41,298 nt of DNA from Thiocystis minor (GTDB lineage: Bacteria; Pseudomonadota; Gammaproteobacteria; Chromatiales; Chromatiaceae). The stretch is taken from contig NZ_NHSQ01000029.1 of NCBI RefSeq assembly GCF_016653465.1, forward strand, positions 1 to 41,298. Reading direction: 5' to 3'. The notes beneath the pieces were generated by a model. The model was not told the origin of the DNA and searched no databases. It saw nothing but the letters and a program-made list of their open reading frames with translations. Positions 16,737-29,028 of the stretch are shown here, in pieces; position 1 is the first letter of the stretch; every line of letters begins with the position of its first letter. Made by a program: the position numbers and the translations under genes.

Positions 16737-19700
16737 TCTCCGACACCTTCATCGACCGACCGCGACTGTCGATCGTCATCTCGGTCGTGATCACGCTCGC
16801 CGGGCTGATCGCGATCACGCAGATTCCGATGGCGCAGTTCCCGGACATCGTCCCGCCGCAGGTTTCGGTCACCGCGTCCTATCCGGGCGCCAGCGCGTCG
16901 GTGGTGGAGTCCACCATCGCTCAGCCGATCGAGTCCCAGGTCAACGGCGTCGACAACATGCTCTACATGAAGTCGACCAGCGGCAACGACGGCAGCTATT
17001 CGCTGAACGTGACCTTCGCGCTCGGCACCGACCCGGATATCAATACGGTCAATGTGCAGAATCGGGCGAATCTCGCCACCGCCCAGCTTCCGGAAGAGGT
17101 CAAGCGTCAGGGGCTGACGGTCAAGAAAAAATCCACCGCCATGCTTCAGGTGGTGGCGATCTACTCGCCCAAACACGCCTATGACTCGCTGTTCCTGAGC
17201 AACTACGCGACGATCAACGTCATCGACACCCTGGCGCGGGTGCCGGGCGTGGGCGAGGTTTCGCAGTTCGGGCCGCTCGACTACAGCATGCGCATCTGGC
17301 TGGACTCGGACCGTCTGACCGCGCTCAGTCTCACGCCGTCCGACGTGATCTCGGCGATCCAGAGTCAGAACGTCCAGGCGGCGGTGGGTCGCATCGGCGC
17401 GCAGCCCATGACGCCGGACCAGCAGTTCCAGATTACGCTCCAGACCCAGGGCCGGCTGAGCGACGCGGCTGAATTCGAGAACATCGTGGTGCGCGCCAAT
17501 CCGGACGGTTCCAACGTCCTGGTCAAGGATCTCGGGCGGGTGGAACTGGGCGCCAAGCAGTCCGACCGGATGAGCCGGCTGGACGGCAGCGACACGGCCG
17601 CGATGGCGATCTATCTGGCCCCCGGCGCCAATGCGGTGGCGGTAGCGGATGGCATCCAGGCGGCGATGGATAAACTCGCCGAACGCTTCCCCGACGATCT
17701 GGACTACGCGGTCGTCTACGACACCACGGATTTCGTCAAGGCGAGTCTGGAAAAGGTGATCCACACCCTGTTCGAGGCGTTCGCGCTGGTGATCCTGGTC
17801 GTGTTCGTTTTTCTCGGCAGTTGGCGCGCGACCCTGATCCCGCTGATCGCCGTGCCGGTCGCCCTGATCGGCACCTTCGCGTTTCTGCTGATGATCGGTT
17901 TTTCGGCCAATACCATCTCGTTGCTTGCCGTGGTGCTCGCCATCGGGATCGTGGTCGACGACGCCATCGTGGTGGTCGAGAACGTCGAACGCATCATGGA
18001 GGAGGACGGCCTAGCGCCGCGCGAGGCGGCCAAGAAGGCGATGGGCCAGATCACCGGTCCCATCATCGCCATCACCTTGGTGCTGCTGTCGGTCTTCCTG
18101 CCGGTTGCCTTCATTCCCGGCATCACCGGGCAGTTGTTCCAGCAGTTCGCCGCCGTGGTCGCCTTCTCGATGCTGATCTCGGCGATCAACGCGCTCACCC
18201 TGTCGCCGGCGCTGTGCGCCATCCTGCTCAAGCCGACCCATCACAAACGCGGACCCATGCGTTACCTCATGCGCGGGATCGACCAGGTTCGCGATGGTTA
18301 TGCCGGGATCGTTGCGCGTCTGGTGCGCTTCTCGCTGCTCGTGTTGGTGCTGGTGGCGGGCGTCGGACTGGCCACCGGCTGGCTGTTTAAGATCACCCCG
18401 ACCGGCTTTCTGCCCGAGGAAGACCAGGGCGCCTTCATGGCGCAGATCCAGTTGCCCGAGGGTGCTTCGGTCAACCGTACCCTGGAGGTTGTCAAACAGG
18501 TCGAAGCGCTGATCGGCCAGGATCCGGCGGTCGCCCATGTGCTGACGGTGCCGGGTTTCAGCATCCTCGACGGCGTGGTGCAGTCCAACAGCGCACTGGC
18601 GGTGATTCGGCTCAAGCCCTTCGAGGAGCGGACCACGCCCGATCTCAAGGCAACCGCCGTGATCGACCGGGTCGCCGTCCAGGCCGCCGGTATCCCGAGC
18701 GCCCGTGTCATGCCCTTCAATCTGCCGCCGATCATCGGACTCGGCACCGGGGGCGGATTCGAGTACCAGCTCCAGGATCTCCAGGGCCGCACGCCGGCCG
18801 AACTGGCCGCCGCCATGCGCGGTCTGGTGCTGGCCGCCAATCAGGATCCGGCGCTCGCGCGGGTCTTCTCCACCTGGGCGACCGATAACCCGCAGATCTT
18901 TCTCGACATCGACCGCGAGAAGACACAGACGCTGGGGGTTCAGGTCAGCGACATCTTCACCGCGCTCCAGGCCACGCTGGGCGGCTATTATGTCAACGAT
19001 TTCAATAAATTCGGACGGGTTTGGCAGGTCCAGATCCAGGGCGAGGAGAGCGATCGGCAGCAGTTCGACGATGTCTATCGCATCCATGTCCGTAACAGCC
19101 AGGGCGAAATGGTGCCCATCCGAGCGGTGATGACCCCGGAACTCATCCTGGGTCCGCAACTCCTGCAGCGTTACAACAACTACCGCAGCGTCACCATCCA
19201 GGGCGGACCGGCGCCGGGGCGCAGCTCCGGCGACGCGCTGGCCGCCATGGAACGACTCTCCGCCACGACCCTGCCGAGCGGCTATGGGTTCGAGTGGACC
19301 GGCACCGCTTTCCAGGAAAAAGAGGCCGGCGGCAAGACGCCCATCGTGCTCGGACTGGCGGTGCTCTTCGCCTACCTGTTCCTGGTCGGACTCTATGAAA
19401 GCTGGTCCATGCCGGCGGCGGTGCTGCTCTCGGTCACCGTCGGCGTACTGGGGGCGATGTCCGCGCTCTGGATCGCCGGACTGCCCAACGACCTCTACGC
19501 CCAGGTCGGCATCGTGGTGCTGATCGGACTGGCGAGCAAGAACGCCATTTTGATCGTCGAGTTCGCGATGGAGGAACGGGCGGGCGGCAAACCCTTGTTG
19601 GAAGCCGCTACCCATGCCGCACGGATGCGGATTCGCGCCGTGCTCATGACCAGCTTCGCCTTCATCCTTGGATTAGTGCCGCTCATCATCGCGAGCGGGG

Positions 19701-19864
19701 CCGGAGAGGCCAGCCAGCGCGGCGTCGGCACCGCCGTCTTTGGCGGCATGCTCGCCGCCTCGCTGATCGGGATTTTCCTGATTCCGATGCTCTATGTGGT
19801 GTTTCAGCGGTTGCGCGAGAAGGTGCATGGCAGGGCGGTCGATTCGGTCGCTGGCTTAACGTGA
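16733..19864 (+). CDS. RND multidrug efflux pump, HAE1 (AcrB-like) family
   Basis: At 1043 residues it has the normal length of AcrB/MexB proteins. It begins [20 protein letters not shown]. The proton-relay acids of TM4 are present ([18 protein letters not shown]), as is the TM10 lysine ([17 protein letters not shown]). Periplasmic landmarks include [20 protein letters not shown] and [20 protein letters not shown]. It exports hydrophobic compounds using the proton gradient, as a trimer with the adaptor encoded just upstream (4-base overlap). No frame break is seen. Drug specificity cannot be told. Confidence 0.95.
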   Translation: MISDTFIDRPRLSIVISVVITLAGLIAITQIPMAQFPDIVPPQVSVTASYPGASASVVESTIAQPIESQVNGVDNMLYMKSTSGNDGSYSLNVTFALGTDPDINTVNVQNRANLATAQLPEEVKRQGLTVKKKSTAMLQVVAIYSPKHAYDSLFLSNYATINVIDTLARVPGVGEVSQFGPLDYSMRIWLDSDRLTALSLTPSDVISAIQSQNVQAAVGRIGAQPMTPDQQFQITLQTQGRLSDAAEFENIVVRANPDGSNVLVKDLGRVELGAKQSDRMSRLDGSDTAAMAIYLAPGANAVAVADGIQAAMDKLAERFPDDLDYAVVYDTTDFVKASLEKVIHTLFEAFALVILVVFVFLGSWRATLIPLIAVPVALIGTFAFLLMIGFSANTISLLAVVLAIGIVVDDAIVVVENVERIMEEDGLAPREAAKKAMGQITGPIIAITLVLLSVFLPVAFIPGITGQLFQQFAAVVAFSMLISAINALTLSPALCAILLKPTHHKRGPMRYLMRGIDQVRDGYAGIVARLVRFSLLVLVLVAGVGLATGWLFKITPTGFLPEEDQGAFMAQIQLPEGASVNRTLEVVKQVEALIGQDPAVAHVLTVPGFSILDGVVQSNSALAVIRLKPFEERTTPDLKATAVIDRVAVQAAGIPSARVMPFNLPPIIGLGTGGGFEYQLQDLQGRTPAELAAAMRGLVLAANQDPALARVFSTWATDNPQIFLDIDREKTQTLGVQVSDIFTALQATLGGYYVNDFNKFGRVWQVQIQGEESDRQQFDDVYRIHVRNSQGEMVPIRAVMTPELILGPQLLQRYNNYRSVTIQGGPAPGRSSGDALAAMERLSATTLPSGYGFEWTGTAFQEKEAGGKTPIVLGLAVLFAYLFLVGLYESWSMPAAVLLSVTVGVLGAMSALWIAGLPNDLYAQVGIVVLIGLASKNAILIVEFAMEERAGGKPLLEAATHAARMRIRAVLMTSFAFILGLVPLIIASGAGEASQRGVGTAVFGGMLAASLIGIFLIPMLYVVFQRLREKVHGRAVDSVAGLT

Positions 19865-20165
19865 TTGCCTGTCACTCGATCTTCGAGTTTTTAAGGTTTG
19901 ACTTTAGCCATGGCGATACGCTAAGCGCAGGCACAGACCTCTGCTGCGCGGTATCGCAACTCGGGTGTCGGTTGTTGGCGCCCCAGCTCACGCCCGCTCA
20001 TGTGCTTGCTCGACGAAGCCAGAGGAAACAGGGTCTTGATGGTCTGCGCCAGTTGCGCGAACTGTGCGAACCGCACAGCGCAAACGGGTATCGGGTGGCA
20101 CCACGGAAACCGAAAGCACTCCCAGTGCAATCGGTCTCATCACCCTTGGTGTGAAGGCAACAGGA
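19865..20165. other. Non-coding stretch, possible 5' part of RNA relic
   Basis: No gene-like frame is found on either strand. The segment GTGCGAACCGCACAG (about 20066) forms a short hairpin, and it leads into the highly structured 20166-20345 block. If that block is a group II intron relic, this stretch could hold part of domains I-IV; I cannot show that from sequence alone. Confidence 0.3.
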
Positions 20166-20345
20166 AAGCCCGGTGCCGGAAAACGGCACGCCGGGTTTGA
20201 CATGGCGGGAGCTGGAAACGTGATCATTGGAGCCGGATTGAGGGCCAGCACGAAAGGGCTGGAAGCACCACTGGCCCCTACCGTCGGCGCGCCAATTCCC
20301 GACCCTACCGGAGGGAGGGGAGGCGAGAGCCTTCCCTACCCCTAT
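20166..20345 (+). ncRNA. Structured RNA-like block resembling group II intron domains V and VI
   Basis: Hairpin 1 (20166-20198) has an 8-bp lower helix (AAGCCCGG with CCGGGTTT), a two-base bulge (CG at 20189-20190), a 5-bp upper helix and a GAAAA loop. The AGC at 20167-20169 with a G-U wobble, and the bulge five pairs below the loop, match group II domain V. Hairpin 2 pairs GGGCCAG with CTGGCCC (about 20248-20276); GTCGG and CCGAC (about 20283-20303) pair next. The last hairpin (about 20309-20343) has a GAGA loop, a long stem and an unpaired A at 20338, seven bases before a CTAT end, as in domain VI. Oddly, about 110 bases separate the two, where introns have 2-4. No maturase gene is present. 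Confidence 0.4.
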
Positions 20346-20395
20346 CGATGGCGGATGACGCCAAAATGAGAATTGCTACGGGCTTTCGGCTTCAC

Positions 20396-20424
20396 TTGAC
20401 GCTTCCCTGTCCGCTCGCCAAAAT
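20396..20424 (+). promoter_or_regulatory. Candidate sigma-70 promoter for mla operon
   Basis: TTGACG (20396-20401), a 17-base spacer and CAAAAT (20419-20424) match the -35 and -10 consensus at 5 of 6 and 4 of 6 positions. It lies about 75 bases before the first mla start codon, in DNA with no other gene. Confidence 0.45.
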
Positions 20425-20500
20425 GGCGCCCTTTGGCCAATGACGCGATGAGCCACGGTGGATGATCGTTTAGACAGGTCGAGAATCAGGAACCGAACAC

Positions 20501-21406
20501 ATGGATTACGGCAACACTGATCCACTGTCTCGGCAACCGCTTGTCGTCGATTCGCGGTCGGCCGACCGGCCCGGCATGCAGGAGCAATCTATCGCAACCG
20601 CTTCCGATGTTCTCGTTAGCATCCGCGGCCTAAGTTTTCGGCGTGGCGACAGGCTGATTTTCGACGACCTGAATCTCGATATCCGCCGGGGTTCGGTCAC
20701 CGCCGTTATGGGGCCGAGCGGAAGCGGCAAGACCACCCTGCTCAAGCTGATCACCGGCCAGATCCATCCGGATGCTGGACACATCGAAGTGGACGGCGAG
20801 GATGTCCATCGGCTCGACAAAGCCGGACTGTACCGGCTGCGCCGGCGCATGGGCATGTTGTTTCAGAGCGGGGCGCTGCTGACCGACCTGACGGTGTTCG
20901 AGAACGTCGCCTATCCGCTACGCGAGCATACCGACCTGCCGCCTTCGCTGCTGCGCAAACTGGTGCTGCTCAAGCTGGAGGCCGTGGGTCTGCGCGGCGC
21001 GCGGGATCTGCTGCCGAACGAATTGTCCGGCGGCATGGCGCGGCGGGTGGCGCTCGCCCGGGCGATCGCGCTGGATCCGCTGATGATTCTTTACGACGAA
21101 CCCTTCACGGGTCAGGATCCGATTTCCATGGGGATGCTGGTCGCCCTGATTCGTCAACTGAACGACGCCGCCGGCCTGACCAGCATTCTGGTCTCCCACG
21201 ACGTGCGCGAGACCGCGAGTATCGCCGATGATCTGTATGTCATCGCCGAGGGCCGCATCATTGCGCACGGGACGCCGGCGGAACTCGCCGCGGATCGTTC
21301 GGCCTGGGTCCGCCAGTTCATGGACGGCTTGCCGGATGGACCGATGCATTTTCACTACCCGGCGCCCCCGCTGGAAGCGGATTTTCGCACCCGAGGGGCG
21401 CGCTGA
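20501..21406 (+). CDS. mlaF: MlaF, phospholipid ABC transporter ATP-binding protein
   Basis: The 301-residue ATPase has Walker [10 protein letters not shown], the signature [17 protein letters not shown], Walker [15 protein letters not shown] and the switch His in [15 protein letters not shown]. The M-A-R-R after the signature and F-T-G-L/Q-D-P after Walker B are characteristic of MlaF. It powers the MlaFEDB inner-membrane complex that moves phospholipids between the membranes to keep outer-membrane asymmetry. The first ~35 residues are an extra N-terminal stretch; ATG at 20501 is preceded by CAGGA, while a second in-frame ATG near 20576 would give a more usual length. It is the first gene of mlaFEDCB and overlaps mlaE by one base. 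Confidence 0.95.
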   Translation: MDYGNTDPLSRQPLVVDSRSADRPGMQEQSIATASDVLVSIRGLSFRRGDRLIFDDLNLDIRRGSVTAVMGPSGSGKTTLLKLITGQIHPDAGHIEVDGEDVHRLDKAGLYRLRRRMGMLFQSGALLTDLTVFENVAYPLREHTDLPPSLLRKLVLLKLEAVGLRGARDLLPNELSGGMARRVALARAIALDPLMILYDEPFTGQDPISMGMLVALIRQLNDAAGLTSILVSHDVRETASIADDLYVIAEGRIIAHGTPAELAADRSAWVRQFMDGLPDGPMHFHYPAPPLEADFRTRGAR

Positions 21407-22188
21407 TGCGATTCGATAGCCTGGCGCGTCTCGGACGCGTTGGATTGGGCGCGCTGGAGCGGCTGGGACGGGCGCATCTGCTGCTTGTGAGTATCGTCCT
21501 GGGCGTCGGTGAGATTCTGCGCCGCCCCGGTCTGCTGTGGGCGCAGATCTTCAATATCGGCGTGCTCTCGCTGCTGATCGTCGGCGTCTCGGGTCTGTTC
21601 GTGGGCATGGTGCTGGGATTGCAGGGCTATTATGTGCTGGCCCAGTTCGGCGCGGAACAGAGTCTGGGGGTGATGGTCGCGACCTCGCTGGTCCGCGAAC
21701 TGGGGCCGGTGGTCACCGCGCTGCTGGTCGCCGGACGCGCGGGCTCGGCGCTGACCGCCGAGATCGGTCTCATGAAGGCGACCGAGCAGTTATCCGGCCT
21801 GGAAATGATGGCGGTGGACCCCATTCGGCGCATCCTGACCCCGCGCTTTTTCGGCGGCGTGCTGGCCATGCCCCTGCTGGCGGCGATCTTCAGCGCGGTC
21901 GGCGTGATGGGCGGTTATTTCGTGGGGGTCGGTTTGCTGGGGGTCGACGATGGCGCGTTCTGGAGCCAGATGCAGTCCAAGGTCGATTTCGAGGAAGATT
22001 TGATCAACGGCGTTGTCAAGAGCTTAGTGTTCGGTGTCGTCGTCACCTGGATCGCCTTGTTCCAGGGGTACGATAGCGCGCCGACCGCCGAGGGTGTGAG
22101 TCGCTCGACGACACGTTCGGTGGTGCATGCGGCACTGGTGGTACTGGGAGTCGATTTCGTGTTGACGGCATTGATGTTCGGAGACTGA
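21406..22188 (+). CDS. mlaE: MlaE, phospholipid ABC transporter permease
   Basis: The 260-residue integral membrane protein has the MlaE signature segments [40 protein letters not shown] and [22 protein letters not shown], then four to five further hydrophobic helices. As a dimer it forms the membrane channel of the MlaFEDB complex. Its ATG overlaps the mlaF stop (TGATG), indicating translational coupling. The length is normal and no damage is seen. Confidence 0.95.
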   Translation: MRFDSLARLGRVGLGALERLGRAHLLLVSIVLGVGEILRRPGLLWAQIFNIGVLSLLIVGVSGLFVGMVLGLQGYYVLAQFGAEQSLGVMVATSLVRELGPVVTALLVAGRAGSALTAEIGLMKATEQLSGLEMMAVDPIRRILTPRFFGGVLAMPLLAAIFSAVGVMGGYFVGVGLLGVDDGAFWSQMQSKVDFEEDLINGVVKSLVFGVVVTWIALFQGYDSAPTAEGVSRSTTRSVVHAALVVLGVDFVLTALMFGD

Positions 22189-22192
22189 GCGC

Positions 22193-22660
22193 ATGGGCAA
22201 GCAACACCGGATCGAGGTCATGGTCGGCGCCTTTATGGTGCTCGGCTTTCTCGCGCTGTTTTTTCTGGCGATGCGGGTCAGCAATCTGAGCCTGGATACC
22301 AACGCCGAGGGCTACCGCCTGAGCGCCCGTTTCGCGAACGTGGGCAGCCTCAAGGTCCGCTCGCCGGTGACCATGGCCGGGGTGCGGATTGGACGGATCG
22401 AAGAGGTGCGCTTCGACAAGACGACCTATGAGGCGGTCGTCATCGTCCGCATCGATGCCGGGATCGATACCATCCCGGAGGATACTTTCGCGAACGTCTT
22501 CACCTCCGGCCTGCTCGGCGAGCAATATCTCGGGCTGGAGCCAGGCGGCAGTCAGGAGTATCTGCGCGATGGCGACGAAATCGCCAATACGCAGTCGGCA
22601 CTGGTGCTCGAACAGATGATCGGGCAATTTCTTTTCAAAAAAGCCGGAGAAAGTGGCTGA
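22193..22660 (+). CDS. mlaD: MlaD, MCE-domain phospholipid-binding protein
   Basis: The 155-residue protein has one N-terminal membrane helix (VMVGAFMVLGFLALFFLAM) and a single MCE domain with LSARFANVGSLKVRSPVTMA-type and GVRIGRIEEV segments, ending in GLLGEQYLGLEPGG. MlaD forms a hexameric periplasmic ring that receives phospholipid from MlaC and passes it to MlaE. It starts four bases after mlaE and its stop shares one base with the mlaC start. Normal length. Confidence 0.95.
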   Translation: MGKQHRIEVMVGAFMVLGFLALFFLAMRVSNLSLDTNAEGYRLSARFANVGSLKVRSPVTMAGVRIGRIEEVRFDKTTYEAVVIVRIDAGIDTIPEDTFANVFTSGLLGEQYLGLEPGGSQEYLRDGDEIANTQSALVLEQMIGQFLFKKAGESG

Positions 22661-23276
22661 TGATGAAGCGACGTCATTTTCTGATCTTCGCACTCTGCCT
22701 CCTGCCTCTGGCCTGGAGCGGAAACCTCCTGGCCGCGCAGGACGAAGCGACCGATCTGGTCAAGCGCACGGCGGAGCGGATGCTCAAAACGCTGGAGGCT
22801 CGCCGCGGCGAGGTGGAGCGCAATCCGTCCCTGATCTATGGCATGGTCGAGAGCACCGTGGCCCCGCATTTCGATTTTGAGCGGATCACCCAGGGCGCGC
22901 TGGGCCAATCCTGGCGCCAGGCCACGCCCGCGCAGCAGCGCCAACTGGTCAACGGTTTCAAGCAGGTGCTGATTCGCACCTATGCGCGCTCGCTCCTGAG
23001 CTATTCCGGCGAGGAGATTCGCTACCTGCCGGTCAAGCCCGGCAGCCGGCCATCCACCGTCACCGTCTCGACCGAGGTGCGCGAACCGGGCGCGGCCCCG
23101 ATTCCGGTCGATTACCGGATGCACAACAGCGGCGGCGGTTGGAAGGTTTACGATGTCGTGATCAACAATGCCAGTCTGGTGGGCAACTACCGCAGCAATT
23201 TCGCCAACGAGATCCGTCAGGTCGGGATCGACGGACTGGTCGCGAAGTTGGGCGACATGAATACGCAGGGGCGGGA

Positions 23277-23280
<4 letters not shown>
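22660..23280 (+). CDS. mlaC: MlaC, periplasmic phospholipid shuttle protein
   Basis: The 206-residue protein has a signal peptide (HFLIFALCLLPLAWSGNLLA, cut after AAQ or nearby) and then the MlaC/Tol-Tol_Ttg2 fold: FDFERITQGALGQSWRQATP, QRQLVNGFKQVLIRTYARSL and YDVVINNASLVGNYRSNFAN. It ferries phospholipid across the periplasm between the outer-membrane MlaA lipoprotein and MlaD. Two adjacent ATG codons are possible starts. It overlaps mlaB by four bases (TTGA). Confidence 0.94.
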
Positions 23281-25643
<2,363 letters not shown>

Positions 25644-25651
25644 GTCACACC

Positions 25652-26305
25652 ATGGCACCCACCTATGAAGACATCCTGACGCTGTTCCGCGAAGTCGCGG
25701 AAGCTCAGAAAGAGACCGATCTGAAGTTTCAGGAGACCCGCCGGATCATCAACGAACAGTCCCAGAAAACCGATCTGAAGTTTCAGGAAACCCGCCGAAT
25801 CATCAACGAACAGTCTCAGAAAACCGATCTGAAGTTCCAGGAAACCGATCGGTTGATCAGGGAACTCAGCCGGACCTTCGGCGGCTGGAGCAACCGGCTG
25901 GGCGAATTCGTCGAGGAAATGGTGCGGCCGGCGGTCGTGCGATTGTTTCGCAGTCGCGGGCTGGAGGTGCATCAGGTGATGCGCGACGTAACGGCGATCG
26001 ACGACAACGGCGAGGAAGGCATCGAGGTCGATCTGCTGATCACCAACGCGGAGACCGCGATCGGCGTGGAGTGCAAGAGCCGCCTGACCCTGGAAGACGT
26101 GCAGGAGCATCTGGCGCGGCTGGAAAAATTCAAGCGACTCTTTCCGCAGTACGCGGGCTATCGGCTGATGGGCGCGGTGGCGGCGATGGTGCTGCCCGAC
26201 GAAGTGGCCCGCTTTGCCTATCGCCAGGGTTTGTTCGTGCTCGCGCAAAGCGGGGACGCGATCCTCATCCGCAATGACGATCGGTTCACGCCGAAGGAAT
26301 GGTAA
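25652..26305 (+). CDS. Coiled-coil/PD-(D/E)XK nuclease-like protein inserted in his cluster
   Basis: The 217-residue protein has two parts. Residues about 10-75 are polar and helical with an 18-residue repeat ([18 protein letters not shown]), two full copies and a diverged third, probably a coiled coil. Residues about 90-217 match the DUF3782-type family with a PD-(D/E)XK core: [10 protein letters not shown] gives the Asp and GVECKSRL the E-x-K. Such proteins are common, often repeated in cyanobacterial and gammaproteobacterial genomes, and of unknown role. The ATG lies eight bases past the hisG stop, so it should be co-transcribed with the his genes. The natural hisG-hisD pair is interrupted by it, suggesting later insertion. 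Confidence 0.7.
   Translation: MAPTYEDILTLFREVAEAQKETDLKFQETRRIINEQSQKTDLKFQETRRIINEQSQKTDLKFQETDRLIRELSRTFGGWSNRLGEFVEEMVRPAVVRLFRSRGLEVHQVMRDVTAIDDNGEEGIEVDLLITNAETAIGVECKSRLTLEDVQEHLARLEKFKRLFPQYAGYRLMGAVAAMVLPDEVARFAYRQGLFVLAQSGDAILIRNDDRFTPKEW
25715..25876 (+). repeat. 54-bp in-frame tandem repeat
   Basis: Units start with ACCGATCTGAAGTT at 25715, 25769 and 25823, exactly 54 bp apart. The first two units are near-identical and the third matches for its first half, then drifts. Each unit encodes 18 residues of the coiled-coil region. Copy number may vary between strains. Confidence 0.9.
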
Positions 26306-26360
26306 TTCAATCGCGTCGACCGACATCGCGACGCCTGACCTGACAGCGAGTGACATCCCC

Positions 26361-27665
26361 GTGACCGATATTCAACGTCTCTCCACCTTGGACGCCGATT
26401 TTCAACCTCGGCTCGCCGCGCTCCTGGCCTGGGATTCCGTTTCCGACGACCGGGTTCAAGGGACCGTCGCCGAGATCATCCGCGCGATCCGCGCGCGCGG
26501 CGACGCAGCGCTACTGGACTATACCGCCCGCTTCGACCGCTGGACGCCCGCCACGGCCGCCGAGCTGGAACTCCCCCGCGCCCGCCTGGCGCAGGCGTGG
26601 CAGACCATCCCGACCGACCAGCGCGCGGCGCTGGAGTTGGCCGTCGCCCGCATCCGCGCCTATGCCGAGCATCAAAGGCTGGAAAGCTGGAGCTATCGCG
26701 AACCGGACGGCACCCTGCTCGGTCAGCAGGTCACGCCGCTCGATCGCGCCGGACTCTATGTCCCTGGCGGCAAGGCGGCCTATCCTTCGTCGGTGCTGAT
26801 GAACGCCATCCCGGCCAAGGTCGCGGGCGTGGGCGAACTCATCATGGTGGTGCCGACCCCCGACGGCGAACTCAACGAACTGGTGCTAGCCGCCGCCCAC
26901 ATCGCTGGCGTCGATCGCGCCTTCGCCATCGGCGGCGCGCAGGCGGTCGCCGCGCTCGCCTACGGCACCGAGACGATCCCCGGCGTGGACAAGATCGTCG
27001 GCCCCGGCAACATCTATGTCGCCACCGCCAAGCGCGCCGTCTACGGTCAGGTCGGCATCGACATGATCGCCGGCCCCTCCGAGATCCTGGTGGTCTGCGA
27101 TGGCGCGACCGATCCCGACTGGATCGCCATGGATCTCTTCTCCCAGGCCGAGCACGACGAGGACGCCCAATCCATCCTGCTGAGCTGGGATGCTGATTTC
27201 CTGGAGCGGGTCGCCGCCAGCATCGAGCGTCTGCTGCCGACGATGGAGCGTCGGACCATCATCGCCGCCGCCCTTGGCGCGCGTGGCGCGCTGATCCAGG
27301 TCCGCGATCTCGACGACGCCATCGCCGTCGCCAATATGATCGCTCCGGAGCATCTCGAACTCTCGGTCGCCGATCCCGAGGCCATCGTCGGGCGCATCCG
27401 TCACGCTGGCGCCATCTTCATGGGCCGTTACACCGCCGAGGCGCTGGGTGACTACTGCGCCGGCCCGAACCATGTCCTGCCCACCTCGCGCACCGCGCGC
27501 TTCTCCTCGCCGCTGGGCGTCTACGACTTTCAGAAGCGCTCCAGCCTGATCATGGCCTCCCGCGCCGGTGCCGCCGAGTTGTCCCGCACCGCCTCCGTCC
27601 TGGCGCGGGGCGAGGGACTCACGGCCCATGCGCGTTCAGCCGACTATCGCGGAGATGCGTCGTGA
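26361..27665 (+). CDS. hisD: HisD, histidinol dehydrogenase
   Basis: The 434-residue zinc enzyme oxidises L-histidinol to L-histidine with two NAD+, the last step of the pathway. Signature blocks are present: [52 protein letters not shown], and [11 protein letters not shown] with zinc ligands. The catalytic Glu-His region is at APEHLELSV, and [14 protein letters not shown] follows. GTG 26361 gives the usual start ([13 protein letters not shown]) and the same length as the E. coli enzyme. The frame is open for about 50 codons upstream but overlaps the previous gene. It overlaps hisC by four bases (GTGA). Confidence 0.95.
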   Translation: MTDIQRLSTLDADFQPRLAALLAWDSVSDDRVQGTVAEIIRAIRARGDAALLDYTARFDRWTPATAAELELPRARLAQAWQTIPTDQRAALELAVARIRAYAEHQRLESWSYREPDGTLLGQQVTPLDRAGLYVPGGKAAYPSSVLMNAIPAKVAGVGELIMVVPTPDGELNELVLAAAHIAGVDRAFAIGGAQAVAALAYGTETIPGVDKIVGPGNIYVATAKRAVYGQVGIDMIAGPSEILVVCDGATDPDWIAMDLFSQAEHDEDAQSILLSWDADFLERVAASIERLLPTMERRTIIAAALGARGALIQVRDLDDAIAVANMIAPEHLELSVADPEAIVGRIRHAGAIFMGRYTAEALGDYCAGPNHVLPTSRTARFSSPLGVYDFQKRSSLIMASRAGAAELSRTASVLARGEGLTAHARSADYRGDAS

Positions 27666-28792
27666 AGGAGTTGATCGACCGGCTGGTTCGCCCCGAGATC
27701 CGCGCGCTGAATGCCTACCATGTGCCCGAGGCGGCGGGACTCATCAAGCTGGACGCCATGGAGAATCCCTACGTCTGGCCGGAGTCGCTCAAGACCGAAT
27801 GGCTCGACACACTGCGCGACGTGGCGCTGAATCGCTATCCCGATCCCACCGGGCGCGCGCTCCAGGAAACCTTGCGCGAGGCGATGGATATTCCGTCCGA
27901 CATGGGCCTGCTGCTCGGCAACGGCTCCGACGAACTGATTCAGATGCTGGCGCTGACCGTCGCCCAACCGGGCCACAGCACTTCGACTTCGCTCAGGGCA
28001 GGCCCTGGAGTAAGTCCTGCGGCTCCGCTTGGGGCACGTATCCTGTCGCTCGATCCCGGTTTCGTCATGTATCGGATGATCGGACTCTTCGCCGGCATGG
28101 ACTATGTGAGTGTCCCTCTCCAGGCGGACGATTTCTCGATCGACCTCCCCGCCACGCTCGACGCCATCGCGCGTACGCAACCCGCCCTAATCTATCTTGC
28201 CTATCCCAACAACCCGACCGGCAACCGTTTCGACGCCGACGACATGGTGCGGATTATCGAGGCGGCTCCTGGCTTAGTGATCGTCGACGAGGCTTACTCG
28301 CCCTTCACTGACTCCAGCTTCATGGGTCTGCTGGGCGACTGGCCCAATCTGCTGGTCATGCGCACGGTCTCCAAAATGGGACTGGCCGGGCTGCGGCTCG
28401 GTTATCTGGTCGGTCCACCCGCGTGGCTGAATGAAATCGATAAGGTTCGATTGCCCTACAACATCAATGTTCTGACTCAAGCCTCCGCAACCTTCGCGCT
28501 GAAACACAAAGCGGTGCTGGATGAACAGACCCATGCCATCCGGGTCGAGCGTGCGCACCTGTTCGAGTCACTGACGCGCATCGAGACACTTCACCCCTAT
28601 CCAAGCGAGGCCAATTTCATTCTCGTTCGAGTGCCAGATGGCCAGGCTAACAACCTTTTCGCGCATCTCAAGGCACGCGGGATCCTGATCAAAAATCTGC
28701 ATGGCGCGCATCCATTGTTGCAAGACTGCCTGCGAATCACGGTGGGACTGCCCAAGGAAAATGCCGCCTTGATCGATGCCCTAAACGCTTGA
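27662..28792 (+). CDS. hisC: HisC, histidinol-phosphate aminotransferase with 20-residue insertion
   Basis: The 376-residue PLP enzyme swaps the amino group between glutamate and imidazole-acetol phosphate. Family blocks include [61 protein letters not shown], and [18 protein letters not shown] with the PLP lysine. Between QPG and [13 protein letters not shown] it carries about 20 extra residues (105-124), encoded by a 60-bp segment that resembles the dispersed repeat at 2325-2387. Without it the protein would be 356 residues, normal for the family. The frame is preserved. The insertion lies just after the PLP phosphate-binding G-N-G-S-D-E helix, in a region that is often a surface loop, so activity may survive. 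Starts at GTG 27662 inside the hisD stop. Confidence 0.93.
   Translation: MKELIDRLVRPEIRALNAYHVPEAAGLIKLDAMENPYVWPESLKTEWLDTLRDVALNRYPDPTGRALQETLREAMDIPSDMGLLLGNGSDELIQMLALTVAQPGHSTSTSLRAGPGVSPAAPLGARILSLDPGFVMYRMIGLFAGMDYVSVPLQADDFSIDLPATLDAIARTQPALIYLAYPNNPTGNRFDADDMVRIIEAAPGLVIVDEAYSPFTDSSFMGLLGDWPNLLVMRTVSKMGLAGLRLGYLVGPPAWLNEIDKVRLPYNINVLTQASATFALKHKAVLDEQTHAIRVERAHLFESLTRIETLHPYPSEANFILVRVPDGQANNLFAHLKARGILIKNLHGAHPLLQDCLRITVGLPKENAALIDALNA
27974..28033 (+). repeat. Dispersed repeat inserted in frame within hisC
   Basis: These 60 bases contain ACTTCGACTTCGCTCAGG, which matches CTTCGGCTTCGCTCAGG in the intergenic palindrome at 2325-2387. On the minus strand both read as (S/C)-P-E-R-S-R. 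The interior has a GCAGG/CCTGC pair around 27998-28020. Similar short sequences (GGGCCAC and GGGGCAC) lie at the two edges and could be a decayed target duplication. Confidence 0.75.
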
Positions 28793-29028
28793 CCGAATGA
28801 TAGTCATCGAACACGATCACCGGATCGGTCGCGAGGATCTGACCCGCGCGATACTCAGGGCGTGCCACTGACTGAGAATGACTGATCCCAGACAAAAGCC
28901 CGCGTGGAGGTCGAGTGAAAATCTCGCTCGCTTGGGTTAGAGTTCGGTGCTTTAAAAAAACCACACTTACAACCTGATTCTGGCCGTGCCATCCGCGCCG
29001 TGCCATGACGATCCTGGGGGACACGAAG

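Noticed and set aside
25715-25876. 54-bp repeats considered as a CRISPR-like array.
   Set aside because: The units are directly adjacent, with no spacers, and lie in frame within a coding region.
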